A stretch of DNA of 17,237 nt from DASXMT01 sp036521415 (GCA_036521415.1 DATDHU010000098.1:1-17237); one strand, 5' to 3'. Shown: positions 1 through 7,047, numbered from the stretch's first letter. Numbers and translations are program-made. Notes: generated by a model from the sequence alone, not told the origin.

Positions 1-46
1 AGCGGCCATGACCGGTGCAGCGGTCCGCATCGATGACGATCTTCAC
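1..46 (-). CDS. Ferredoxin, P450-associated single-cluster type (5' fragment)
   Basis: The minus strand from 46 reads VKIVIDADRCTGHGR and runs off the left edge. This is the opening of the small 3Fe-4S/4Fe-4S ferredoxins that pass electrons to cytochrome P450s in actinomycetes: a beta strand, an acidic residue, then Arg-Cys-Thr-Gly-His-Gly-Arg. The His two residues after the first cluster Cys matches the Cys-x2-His-x2-Cys variant common in those proteins; the next Cys would fall just outside the window. The start is a GTG with an AGGA-like site nine bases upstream (minus strand, around 56-59). An overlapping ATG at 55 is out of frame. It is divergent from the thiolase, which suggests a P450 or ferredoxin reductase gene beyond the left edge. 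Only 15 residues are visible, so the call rests on motif and start context alone. Confidence 0.7.
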   Translation of the reverse strand, partial: MKIVIDADRCTGHGR

Positions 47-78
47 GGTTGGTCATCCTATCCACAGGACCCCTCTGC

Positions 79-94
79 GAGCACAGCTGTGCTC
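79..94. promoter_or_regulatory. Perfect 16-bp palindrome in divergent gap (operator candidate)
   Basis: GAGCACAG-CTGTGCTC is a perfect inverted repeat with no spacer. It sits 33 bases from the ferredoxin start and 108 bases before the thiolase start, where a dimeric repressor could act on both divergent units. A spacer-free 8+8 palindrome suits a TetR- or GntR-like dimer better than a terminator. No clear -35/-10 pair was identified around it. The binding protein is unknown and no regulator gene is in the window. Confidence 0.5.
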
Positions 95-152
95 CCGGGG
101 AGGGGCCGCTGGTACGCTGCGGTGCGGACACCTGCGGGACAACCCCGACAGG

Positions 153-185
153 AACAACCCCAGAACAACCCCAGAACAAGCCCAG
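153..185. repeat. 11-bp tandem repeat, three copies, ahead of thiolase RBS
   Basis: The unit AACAACCCCAG occurs at 153-163 and 164-174, with a one-mismatch copy (AACAAGCCCAG) at 175-185. A related piece, gacaacccc, lies at 138-146. The array ends six bases before the AGGGAG ribosome-binding site of the thiolase, so it lies in its leader. An 11-bp period is one helical turn, so it could be a phased binding array or simply slippage. Confidence 0.75.
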
Positions 186-201
186 ACAAGAGGGAGCACC
201 C

Positions 202-1380
202 ATGCCTGATGCCGTGATCGTGTCGGCCGTTCGGACCGCCATCGGGACCGCCCGCAAGGGCACCCTGAGCGAGACCGAGGCCTCGGTGCTGGCCCTCCCG
301 GTCATCGAGGAGTCCCTTTCCCGCACCGGCCTGGCCCCGGCCGACATCGACGACCTGATCCTGGCCGAGTCCCTCTACGGCGGCGGGGTCATCGCCCGCT
401 ACGCCGCCGTGGTCGCCGGGTTGGACACCGTCCCCGGCCTCGCCCACAACCGCCACTGCGCCTCGGGGCTGGCCGCCGTCCAGACCGCCTCGGCCTCGAT
501 CATGGCCGGCATGGACCGGGCCGTCATCGCCGGCGGGGTCCAGTCCTCGTCCACCTCGCCGAGGGAGAAGCGGCGCATCGCCGGCACCGACGAGTGGGAG
601 GACTGGATGTCCCCCTCCCACCCCGAGACCCCCGAGGCCCCCGCCTTCGACATGTCCCTCACCGTCGGGTGGAACACGGCCCGTGCGGTGGGGGCGACCA
701 GGGAGGACATGGACGCCTGGGCCCTCCGCTCCCACGAGCGGGCCATCGCCGCGATCGACGAGGGGCGCTTTGCCGACGAGATCGTCCCCATCAAGGTGAC
801 CACGAGGGACGGCTCGGCCGTGGTCTTCGACACCGACGAGCACCCCCGGCGGGGCTCGACCATGGAGAAGCTGGCCTCGCTCCGCCCCCTGCACCCCGAG
901 ATCGAGGGCTTCTCCATCACCGCCGGCAACGCCTCGGGCATCAACGACGCCGCCTCGGCCCTCGTGGTCACCTCGGACGCCTTCGCCGCCGACCGCGGGC
1001 TCACCCCCCTCGCCACCGTCCGGTCGTGGGCCTCGGTGGGCGTGGAGCCCAAGGACACGGGCATGGCCCCGACCACCGCCATCCCAAAGGCCCTCGAGCG
1101 GGCCGGCCTCACCGTCTCGGACGTCGATCTCTTCGAGATCAACGAGGCCTTCGCCTCGGTCCCCATCGCCTGTGTCCGGGTCCTCGACCTCGACGAGGAC
1201 CGGGTCAACATCTCGGGCAGCGGCTGCAGCCTGGGCCATCCCATCGCCGCCACCGGGGCCCGCATGCTCACCACCCTCGTCTACGACCTGGGCCGCCGAG
1301 GCGGCGGCATCGGCGTGGCCGCCATGTGCGCCGGCGGGGGCATGGGCTCGGCCACCGTCATCGAGGTCGCTGCCCGCTGA
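202..1380 (+). CDS. Thiolase / acetyl-CoA acyltransferase
   Basis: A 392-residue thiolase that would cleave a 3-ketoacyl-CoA with CoA (or run the reverse condensation) in the cytoplasm. All four active-site blocks are present at standard spacing: nucleophile Cys86 in NRHCASGLAAVQ, Asn314 in NEAFA, His346 in GHPIAATGAR and the acid/base Cys376 in CAGGGMGSA. Length and positions are close to classic biosynthetic and degradative thiolases (about 390 residues). The usual GGxESMS block reads GGVQSSSTSP at 111-120, with Glu replaced by Gln, which is unusual. The start is the ATG behind AGGGAG (191-196); an in-frame ATG at 49 would add an untypical tail. First gene of a plus-strand unit with the VOC protein and amidohydrolase. 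It probably performs the final beta-oxidation step of the pathway encoded around it; substrate chain or ring is unknown. Confidence 0.93.
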   Translation: MPDAVIVSAVRTAIGTARKGTLSETEASVLALPVIEESLSRTGLAPADIDDLILAESLYGGGVIARYAAVVAGLDTVPGLAHNRHCASGLAAVQTASASIMAGMDRAVIAGGVQSSSTSPREKRRIAGTDEWEDWMSPSHPETPEAPAFDMSLTVGWNTARAVGATREDMDAWALRSHERAIAAIDEGRFADEIVPIKVTTRDGSAVVFDTDEHPRRGSTMEKLASLRPLHPEIEGFSITAGNASGINDAASALVVTSDAFAADRGLTPLATVRSWASVGVEPKDTGMAPTTAIPKALERAGLTVSDVDLFEINEAFASVPIACVRVLDLDEDRVNISGSGCSLGHPIAATGARMLTTLVYDLGRRGGGIGVAAMCAGGGMGSATVIEVAAR

Positions 1381-1407
1381 GGCCCGGCGACCGGCGACAC
1401 AGCCGGG

Positions 1408-1436
1408 CCACACGCAGTCGATCCACACGCAGTCGA
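1408..1436. repeat. 14-bp direct repeat, two copies, in VOC gene leader
   Basis: CCACACGCAGTCGA is present at 1408-1421 and again at 1423-1436, separated by one base (period 15). The pair lies between the thiolase stop and the ribosome-binding site of the VOC gene. The copies are identical, which suggests a recent duplication or a maintained double site. No stem-loop is formed by it. Confidence 0.8.
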
Positions 1437-1462
1437 AGAATCCAATTGAAAGGGGGGGCACG

Positions 1463-1930
1463 ATGACCACCGACATGTCTCCGGATCAGACCGTGTTCAA
1501 TCACGTGGGCGTCTGCGTGACCGACCTCGCCCGGTCGAGGCGGTTCTACCAGGAAGTGCTGCAGTTCCGCTTCTGGTGGGAGCTCGATGCCCCTGACGAG
1601 GGCACCAGTCAGCTGCTCGAGATACCGCAGCCCGTCGGCCTGCACGCCGTCTACATGGTGCGTGACGGGCTCGTCCTGGAGCTGCTCCACTTCGCTCAGG
1701 CCGGGGCCCGGGCCTTCCGGGCGCGGGTCATGAACGAACCGGGCCTCACCCACCTGTCCTTCTCGGTGGGGGACATACCGGCAGTGCTCGAGAAGGTCGT
1801 CCCCAACGGCGGGGAAGTCCTCGAGCAGACCGACATGAAGGCGGCCATCATTATCCGTGATCCCGACGGGCAGCTCATCGAGCTGACGTCGGCCGCTTGG
1901 CGGGACGTCCTCCCGCCGCTGCCGGACTGA
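1463..1930 (+). CDS. VOC (glyoxalase/bleomycin-resistance fold) family protein
   Basis: A 155-residue protein of the vicinal-oxygen-chelate fold, built from two beta-alpha-beta3 modules: module one from about residue 11 (FNHVGVCVTDLARSRRFY, a classic VOC opening), module two from about 94 (GLTHLSFSVGDI). Four candidate metal ligands occupy the expected positions: His14, Glu73, His97 and Glu140 (in DPDGQLIELT). VOC enzymes of this size include glyoxalases, methylmalonyl-CoA epimerase-like proteins and lyases or isomerases in catabolic clusters; an extradiol dioxygenase would normally be longer. The ATG follows a strong AAAGGGGGGG site at 1449-1457. It lies 82 bases after the thiolase and seven bases before the amidohydrolase, so cotranscription is likely. 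The exact reaction cannot be read from sequence; an epimerase or lyase acting on a pathway intermediate is the simplest guess. Confidence 0.85.
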   Translation: MTTDMSPDQTVFNHVGVCVTDLARSRRFYQEVLQFRFWWELDAPDEGTSQLLEIPQPVGLHAVYMVRDGLVLELLHFAQAGARAFRARVMNEPGLTHLSFSVGDIPAVLEKVVPNGGEVLEQTDMKAAIIIRDPDGQLIELTSAAWRDVLPPLPD

Positions 1931-1937
1931 CCTGGCC

Positions 1938-3335
1938 GTGGCCCGCGCCCAGATGCTCCCCTCGTTGATCGCCGGGCTCAGCAGCGAGGAGTACGAACAA
2001 GTCCGGCCGAACCGAGCCGAGCTCCTGGCCCGGGAGGCGGTCTCGGACCGCCTGGCCCGGGCCGGCTGTTCGAGCCGCGTCGAGGTCCAGAACCTGGTCG
2101 ACGGACGGACCACGACGGCAACCGTGCTCCGCACGCTGGATGCCGAGGCGGGTGGCGGGTTCTTCACCGTGCCCGCCGAGGCCGAGCACAGCCAGGATGC
2201 AGCCGAGGCTGCCTTCGGGCGAGGCTCGGGGTCCTACGTGATCGACGTCCAGACCCACCTGGTCACCCCCGACCGGTGGCGACCGGGGAAGACCGAGGCG
2301 CTGGCCGGCTTCTTGCGCATGGTCGATCCCGACCGGTGGGGCGAGGACATCGATCCCGAGCGCCTCTCGGGGGCATGGTGGGCGCGCCAGCTGTTCGGCG
2401 AGAGCGAGACGAACGTGGCCCTTCTCACCTCGCTCCCCGGTCGGGCCCATGAGAACGTGCTGACCAACCAGGAGATCTCGGCGTGCCGTGATCTGGTCGA
2501 CCGCTACACCGGCACCGGCCGGGTACTCACCCACACCATCGTGCATCCCAATGTCGGCCCGGAGGAGATCGAGCGGCTGCCCGAATGGGCGGAGGACCTG
2601 CGTCCGGCAGGCTGGAAGGTCTACACCCTGTGGGATCCACCCGAGCTGGTCGCCCCAGGAGGGGTCAGCCACGGCTGGTTCCTGGACGACGAGCGGGTCG
2701 GCATCCCCTTCCTCGAGGCCGTGCGCCGGACCACCACCAAGATCGTGTGTGCCCACAAGGGGATCGGTGCCCCGGTTCCCGGCGCGTCGCCGGAAGGCTC
2801 CTCGCCGCGCGACATCGGGCCGGTGGCCGTGCGCTACCCCGACCTCACCTTCGTCGTCTACCACTCCGGCTATGAGCTCGACCCCGACGGGCAGGAGAGA
2901 TCGTACGAGGAATCAAGCCGCGGCCGGGGGGTCAACCGGCTCATTGCCAGCCTGGAGGACTCGGGGGTCAAGTCGGGGGGCAACGTCTACGCAGAGATCG
3001 GGAGCACGTGGTACCTGGCCCTGAGGCGGCCGGAGGAGGCCGCCCACATCCTGGGCAAGTTGTTGGTGGGCGTGGGCGAAGACCGCGTCCTCTGGGGCAC
3101 CGACAGCATCTGGTACGGCTCCCCGCAGTCGTTGATCGACGCCTTCTGGTCCTTCCAGATCCCCGAGCGCCTCCAGGCCGAACACGGGTATCCGCCCTTG
3201 ACCGATCGGGTGAAAGAGAAGATCCTGTGGCGCAATGCCGCCGAACTCTACGGGGTGAGCAGCGAGGACCTGGCCCGGTCGACGTCTCCCATGGACAGCC
3301 ACGAGCTGCGCGCCATCCAGTCGGCATTCAGCTGA
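1938..3335 (+). CDS. Amidohydrolase-2 family metal-dependent hydrolase/decarboxylase
   Basis: A 465-residue TIM-barrel protein of the ACMSD/amidohydrolase-2 group. About 100 N-terminal residues of unassigned sequence precede the barrel, which opens with VIDVQTHLV at 101-109. The family's HxH is here Gln105-x-His107. Further candidate ligands are His273 (AHKG), His309 (YHSGYE) and Asp389 (LWGTDSIWYG), the last being the typical WGTD block near the end. Family members hydrolyse C-N or C-C bonds or decarboxylate ring-cleavage products. The GTG start is seven bases after the VOC stop and has no clear ribosome-binding site, so coupling is likely; ATG at 1953 would shorten the protein by five residues. 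A weak six-bp hairpin (3331-3336 with 3343-3348) overlaps the stop. Substrate unknown; hydrolysis or decarboxylation of a pathway acid fits the context. Confidence 0.85.
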   Translation: MARAQMLPSLIAGLSSEEYEQVRPNRAELLAREAVSDRLARAGCSSRVEVQNLVDGRTTTATVLRTLDAEAGGGFFTVPAEAEHSQDAAEAAFGRGSGSYVIDVQTHLVTPDRWRPGKTEALAGFLRMVDPDRWGEDIDPERLSGAWWARQLFGESETNVALLTSLPGRAHENVLTNQEISACRDLVDRYTGTGRVLTHTIVHPNVGPEEIERLPEWAEDLRPAGWKVYTLWDPPELVAPGGVSHGWFLDDERVGIPFLEAVRRTTTKIVCAHKGIGAPVPGASPEGSSPRDIGPVAVRYPDLTFVVYHSGYELDPDGQERSYEESSRGRGVNRLIASLEDSGVKSGGNVYAEIGSTWYLALRRPEEAAHILGKLLVGVGEDRVLWGTDSIWYGSPQSLIDAFWSFQIPERLQAEHGYPPLTDRVKEKILWRNAAELYGVSSEDLARSTSPMDSHELRAIQSAFS

Positions 3336-3409
3336 GCGTGCTCTCAGCGCATTGACAGCGGGTTCGGCACGGACGCCAGCCGATCGGGCCGAGCGATGCC
3401 ACCCCATCA

Positions 3410-3757
3410 TCAGTCGAAGGTGTCGGCGGTCACTCTCTCGGTGATCGGGGTGAAGTACTTGGCCACCGCGTCGGGCCGGTCCAGTGACTCGCTGATCATC
3501 ATGACTCCGGTCTCACCTGCTTCGGCCAAGGCTTGCTGCACCTTTTCCAGGTCCTCTGACTCGACCTCGTAGAGGGCCAGGTAGCGATGAGGGAACTCTT
3601 GCGTTGGCTCGGTATCACTCAGGCGAAAGCGCTGGGCCGCTACGAACCCTTCGACGGCCAGGACATCGGGCAGATGCCGATGGTCGTACCAGTCGTTGAA
3701 TTCGTCCTCCCGTCCCTCCACTGCATTGGTGAACACGACGAAGGTGTGCCGAGCCAT
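3410..3757 (-). CDS. Small dimeric alpha+beta-barrel protein, EthD-like
   Basis: A 115-residue protein of the ferredoxin-like dimeric barrel type. The N-terminus HTFVVFTNAVEGREDEFNDWYDHRHLPDVLAVEGF carries the N-x-WYd-x-rHlPd-vl-x-v-x-gf signature of EthD-like and related stress-responsive barrel proteins; the His-Leu-Pro is the conserved part. A second beta-alpha unit (ALYEVESEDLEKVQQALAEA) follows at about 63-84. Family members accompany monooxygenases and ether- or ring-degrading enzymes, but their chemistry is often unproven. The ATG is preceded by a strong AGAGGGGAG site on the minus strand. It is convergent with the amidohydrolase and divergent from the Baeyer-Villiger-type monooxygenase 300 bases away, so it could be an accessory protein of that enzyme. 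It is about as long as a single-domain family member. Confidence 0.85.
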   Translation of the reverse strand: MARHTFVVFTNAVEGREDEFNDWYDHRHLPDVLAVEGFVAAQRFRLSDTEPTQEFPHRYLALYEVESEDLEKVQQALAEAGETGVMMISESLDRPDAVAKYFTPITERVTADTFD

Positions 3758-3820
3758 GAACTCCCCTCTCGTCAGGCTGGCGCAAGAGTCTGCACCACCG
3801 GCCGCATGGACACTCAGGTT

Positions 3821-3849
3821 AGTATTAATCTTTGATAGATTGAAGTCAA
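3821..3849 (-). promoter_or_regulatory. Sigma70-like promoter with inverted repeat in the spacer
   Basis: On the minus strand TTGACT (3849-3844) is followed after 17 bases by AATACT (3826-3821), four of six matches to the -10 consensus with the key A2 and T6 kept. It would give a leader of about 55 bases for the EthD-like gene. A 5-bp inverted repeat AATCT-n5-AGATT (3827-3841) fills the spacer, where a small repressor could sit. Read by eye, not scored. Confidence 0.45.
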
Positions 3850-3952
3850 GGACCTTGGGTACGGTCCCTACCGCCCGCCGTTACCTTCAGGGGTATTCCC
3901 GAGACCCCAGGCTGGCCAGGGCCGGGTAGGTACCACTTGGCGAACCGCATCC

Positions 3953-3980
3953 TTTTCATACTTATATCTATTGCTAAAGA
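3953..3980 (+). promoter_or_regulatory. Extended -10 promoter candidate for the flavin monooxygenase
   Basis: TTTTCA (3953-3958), a 16-base spacer, then TGC-TAAAGA (3972-3980) with the TGn extension. The 10-mer CTATTGCTAA at 3968-3977 recurs exactly in the promoter of the solute-binding protein gene. The rest of the 300-base gap (3758-4057) holds the opposing promoter and a GC-rich stretch (about 3850-3950) in which nothing else was recognised. Confidence 0.4.
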
Positions 3981-4057
3981 AGACCCGGGGAAAAAGAGCA
4001 GGAAATAGGAGACGCGCTCTTCAGGATGCTCGGGTTGGTGCGACGTAAGGGGGATCC

Positions 4058-5605
4058 ATGGGCAAGAAGACGGGCACGGCCAGCACCTACGTGACCGGAA
4101 TGGTGGCGCCCAAGGTGGCCATCGTCGGGGCCGGATTCGGCGGCATCGCCGCCGGCGTCAAGCTCCTCCGAGCCGGGATCCATTCGTTCACGATCTTCGA
4201 ACAGTCCGATGGGGTCGGTGGAACCTGGCGGGACAACGACTACCCAGGATGCGAGGTGGATGTCGGTTCGCATCTCTACTCGTTCTCTTTCATGCCCTAC
4301 GACTGGAGCCGCAACTACGCCCGTCAGCCCGAAGTACTCCAATACCTCGAGGACGTGGCCGCCTACTACGGGCTCAACTCCCACTGCCGCTTTGGCACCC
4401 GCGTCATCGAAGCGGTCTGGAACGAGGAGACGGCAACGTATTCGGTGGCCAGCCAGTCGGACGAAGGCGGCAGCGTCGAGCGGTCTGAGTTCAATGTTGT
4501 GATCAGCGCCCTCGGGATTCTCAACCATCCTCGCTATCCCGAATGGCCCGGACTGGACAAGTTCACCAACCGGTTTCATACCGCGCGATGGGATCACAGC
4601 CAAGACTTGCGGGGGAAGCGCGTCGCCGTGGTCGGAACCGGTTCCACCTCGGCCCAGGTAGTGCCGGAGTTGGCCCCAGTGGTCGAAAAGCTCTACGTCT
4701 TTCAACGCGAACCTGGCTACGTGGCCCCAAAGGGCTCACGCGAGTTCAGTCCGGCAGAGCGCGCCAGGTTCAAACGCCCGTTGATCCGTCGCCGGGAACG
4801 ATTCCGGATGCTCCTGCCCTTGGAGATGACCCAATTCCGTGGGTCCATGTTCCGTCCCGGTACGAAGATCAATTCCAAGATGAAGAGCGTGTGTCTCGGA
4901 TTCATCGCCTCCAGCCTGGGTGATCTCCCCGATCTGGCTGCGGCCGTGACGCCGGACTATCCCTACCCCGGGAAACGCAACGTCCTCGCCGACACGTTCT
5001 ATGCCGCGCTGCGCCAGGATCATGTCGAGCTCATACCCCGCCCGGTGCTGGCCGTCACCGAATCAGGCATTGAGGACAGTGAGGGGGTCCACCGGGAGAT
5101 TGACGTCTTGGTGATGGCCACTGGCTTCCAACCGGCCAACTTCTTGGCCACACTCGAAGTGGTAGGTCGCGATGGTCTCTCCATCCATGAAGTCTGGAAG
5201 GGTGAGCCCAACGCCTGTTTCGGCATCACAGTCCCAGGGGTGCCGAACTTCTTCATGCTGTACGGGCCGAATACCAATGGAGGGGAGATCATTCACCAGC
5301 TGGAGACCCAGGCCGACTACGCCGTCGGCGCCATCAAACGGATGCTGGCCACTGGCTCGGATTGGATGGAAGCTTCGGTACCGGCAACAGAGCGGTGGAA
5401 CCGCTATGTGCAGCGTGCCATCGCCGGCACGTCATGGCAACTCACCAACAACTACTACAAGGCGGCCTCGGGCCGAAACGTGACCCAATGGCCGAACACG
5501 GCCAGCGTCTACCGCCTCCTGGTCAAGACCTTCGCTCGCGGCGCCGAGTTGCGAGGCCGGCGAGGGGAGCGCCCCCTTTCGGCCGCCCGGCGGGCCTGGC
5601 GCTGA
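4058..5605 (+). CDS. Flavin-containing monooxygenase, Baeyer-Villiger type (atypical fingerprint)
   Basis: A 515-residue two-dinucleotide-fold flavoprotein expected to use NADPH and O2 to insert oxygen into a ketone (or oxidise a heteroatom). The FAD site is GAGFGG at 24-29, followed by GGTWRDNDYPGCEVD at 54-68, typical of type I BVMOs. The NADPH fold is GTGSTS at 193-198, with Ser in place of the last Gly. The fingerprint FxGxxxHxxxW(P/D) reads FTNRFHTARWD at 169-179: the Gly is Asn and one residue is missing between Phe and His, while His174, Trp178 and Asp179 are kept. The C-terminal ATG motif (VMATGF) is near residue 352. The ATG lies behind GTAAGGGGG; Met15 is an alternative. It stands alone between a divergent small barrel gene and a convergent solute-binding protein. 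Likely a ketone-to-ester/lactone step; an N- or S-oxidising relative cannot be excluded. Confidence 0.9.
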   Translation: MGKKTGTASTYVTGMVAPKVAIVGAGFGGIAAGVKLLRAGIHSFTIFEQSDGVGGTWRDNDYPGCEVDVGSHLYSFSFMPYDWSRNYARQPEVLQYLEDVAAYYGLNSHCRFGTRVIEAVWNEETATYSVASQSDEGGSVERSEFNVVISALGILNHPRYPEWPGLDKFTNRFHTARWDHSQDLRGKRVAVVGTGSTSAQVVPELAPVVEKLYVFQREPGYVAPKGSREFSPAERARFKRPLIRRRERFRMLLPLEMTQFRGSMFRPGTKINSKMKSVCLGFIASSLGDLPDLAAAVTPDYPYPGKRNVLADTFYAALRQDHVELIPRPVLAVTESGIEDSEGVHREIDVLVMATGFQPANFLATLEVVGRDGLSIHEVWKGEPNACFGITVPGVPNFFMLYGPNTNGGEIIHQLETQADYAVGAIKRMLATGSDWMEASVPATERWNRYVQRAIAGTSWQLTNNYYKAASGRNVTQWPNTASVYRLLVKTFARGAELRGRRGERPLSAARRAWR

Positions 5606-5635
5606 CCGTGTCCCCCCGGCGGTCGGCCAGGGACA

Positions 5636-5670
5636 GCACAAGGGCGGCGCTAGTTGCGCCGCCCTTGTGC
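5636..5670. terminator. Perfect 15-bp hairpin between convergent genes
   Basis: GCACAAGGGCGGCGC (5636-5650) pairs perfectly with 5656-5670 around a five-base loop, tagtt. It is 31 bases past the monooxygenase stop and 30 bases past the solute-binding protein stop on the other strand, the classic place for a shared bidirectional terminator. Neither side has a U-tract, as is common for GC-rich actinomycete terminators. Confidence 0.85.
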
Positions 5671-5699
5671 CGATCCAAGTTGCCGGTCTGGTTCGAGAC

Positions 5700-6920
5700 C
5701 TAGGCTGACTTCACGCACTGTGGCGTCAGGCCGTAGGGCTCGGTGAACTTGCCGTTCTTCGTGCCCATCCAGAACCAGCAGTCCGTCGTGTTCGCCTTGC
5801 CTGCCGTGAAGGTCAGCGGTGGCGAGATGCCGCCAAGCGTCTCGTTGTGCAGGGCGTGCAGCCCGTTCAGCAGGCCGGCCGAGGTCACGGTGTCGCCGGC
5901 TTTCGACGCAGTCACCGCAGCGGCCAGGAGCTTGCCACTGGCCCACGCTTCCACGACTTCCCCGTTGTAGTTGGGGTTGCCCATCAAGGTGGGCTCATAC
6001 TTCTTGAAGGCAGCGACCATCTCCTTGGTTGCCGGAGTGCTCGTGACGTTGAAGGGGATCTGCGGCTCGAAGGCCAGCAAGTTGTTGCTGAGCCCGGGAG
6101 TCTTCGTGAAACCCTCTCCCACGGCACCATCACTGACCATGACAGTGGGGTGGTATCCCTGCTGCGAGCAGCTGTTCGCCACCGACTCGACCACGCTGAC
6201 CGCATCAGCCACGAACAGCACTGTGGCGCCGGCCTGCTTGGCCGCCAAGCACTGCGCTGCGTACGAGGAGGCGGAGGCCGAGATCTGCGAGATGTACGCC
6301 AGATTCTCGTGGTACTGGGTCGCCGCCGCCTTCTCGGGGGCTACCAATTCCTGGCAGGCAGGCGACTCGGCGCAGTAGAAGATGGCCATGTTCTTGGCGT
6401 GCATCTTCTGGGCCCCCAGGACCACGGCGGCGGATAACGAGTCGTCGGTCTGGCCCGGGAAGAAGAAGTCGGGGTTGGTGAACATGTCCTGCGCCGACCC
6501 GTCGGTACCGATCACCGGAATCTTCAGGCCGGAGATGTACGTGTCCCATGCCTGGGGCGTGTTCGACACCGATGCCAAGGCCACGATGTGATCGTCGGTC
6601 ACAAATTTGTGGACGGCAGCCGATGACGTGGCCGGATTCAAGGCATCGTCGGCGGTGTAGAGCTTGATCGGGTGGCCATCAATACCGCCGGCGGCATTCA
6701 CGCTGTCGACGTAGGCCTGATAGGCCTGCTTGTTGACCGTGATGCTCGAGGCCAGTGGCCCGGTGCACGAACAGATGTAGCCCACTGCGATGGGCGACTT
6801 GGTTGCCGCCGCTTGGCTCGGGGCGCTGGAGAGCCCCACCACCCCCACCATCCCCAGGAGCGCAATTGCCAGTGCCATCACGGTCGTGACGAATCTGGAA
6901 AGCCATGTTCTGTGTTTCAT
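5700..6920 (-). CDS. ABC-type solute-binding protein, branched-chain amino acid (Peripla_BP_6) family
   Basis: A 406-residue extracytoplasmic substrate-binding protein. It has a signal peptide: basic MKHRTWLSR, a hydrophobic stretch at about 10-30, and a likely signal peptidase I site after SQA near residue 37. There is no lipobox Cys, unusual for a Gram-positive binding protein. The mature part opens PIAVGYICSCTGPLASS and follows the two-lobed Leu/Ile/Val-binding layout (VDSVNAAGGIDGHPIKL; later GTDGSAQDMFTNPDFFF). Eight Cys are present, which suggests disulfides outside the membrane. The chosen ATG has an AGGGGGGG site directly ahead; an ATG five codons upstream lies before that site. No permease or ATPase genes adjoin, so it is an orphan that must dock on a transporter encoded elsewhere. 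In catabolic clusters such proteins bind aromatic or acyl acids, amides or amino acids; the ligand here is unknown. Confidence 0.9.
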   Translation of the reverse strand: MKHRTWLSRFVTTVMALAIALLGMVGVVGLSSAPSQAAATKSPIAVGYICSCTGPLASSITVNKQAYQAYVDSVNAAGGIDGHPIKLYTADDALNPATSSAAVHKFVTDDHIVALASVSNTPQAWDTYISGLKIPVIGTDGSAQDMFTNPDFFFPGQTDDSLSAAVVLGAQKMHAKNMAIFYCAESPACQELVAPEKAAATQYHENLAYISQISASASSYAAQCLAAKQAGATVLFVADAVSVVESVANSCSQQGYHPTVMVSDGAVGEGFTKTPGLSNNLLAFEPQIPFNVTSTPATKEMVAAFKKYEPTLMGNPNYNGEVVEAWASGKLLAAAVTASKAGDTVTSAGLLNGLHALHNETLGGISPPLTFTAGKANTTDCWFWMGTKNGKFTEPYGLTPQCVKSA

Positions 6921-6956
6921 TTCCCCCCCTGTCATCTTGAATGCTGCGATTTCGTG

Positions 6957-6985
6957 AAGTTAGCAATAGTTAAGAGTTAGGACAA
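6957..6985 (-). promoter_or_regulatory. Extended -10 promoter for the solute-binding protein gene
   Basis: On the minus strand TTGTCC (6985-6980), a 17-base spacer and TAACTT (6962-6957) preceded by TGC form a good extended -10 promoter. The leader would be about 30 bases. The 10-mer CTATTGCTAA (6969-6960 on this strand) is shared with the monooxygenase promoter. Confidence 0.55.
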
Positions 6986-6987
6986 CA

Positions 6988-7001
6988 GACATCTGACATC
7001 T
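6988..7001. repeat. 7-bp tandem direct repeat GACATCT x2
   Basis: GACATCT occurs at 6988-6994 and 6995-7001, just upstream of the -35 box of the solute-binding protein gene. AGACAT at 6987-6992 also pairs with ATGTCT at 7011-7016. It could be an activator site, but is short enough to be chance. Confidence 0.4.
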
Positions 7002-7047
7002 CTTTGGCCAATGTCTCTTCCAGTTTCCTGACCTCCAGTTCTCTATG

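Noticed and set aside
58..1476. 472-codon open frame on the minus strand opposite the thiolase
   Set aside because: It is low-complexity Gly/Asp/Arg-rich sequence produced by the GC-rich third positions of the thiolase, which has all catalytic motifs in its own frame.
3331..3348. Six-bp hairpin GCTGAG/CTCAGC at the amidohydrolase stop as a terminator
   Set aside because: The stem is short, overlaps the stop codon and has no U-tract; it is too weak to list as a terminator.
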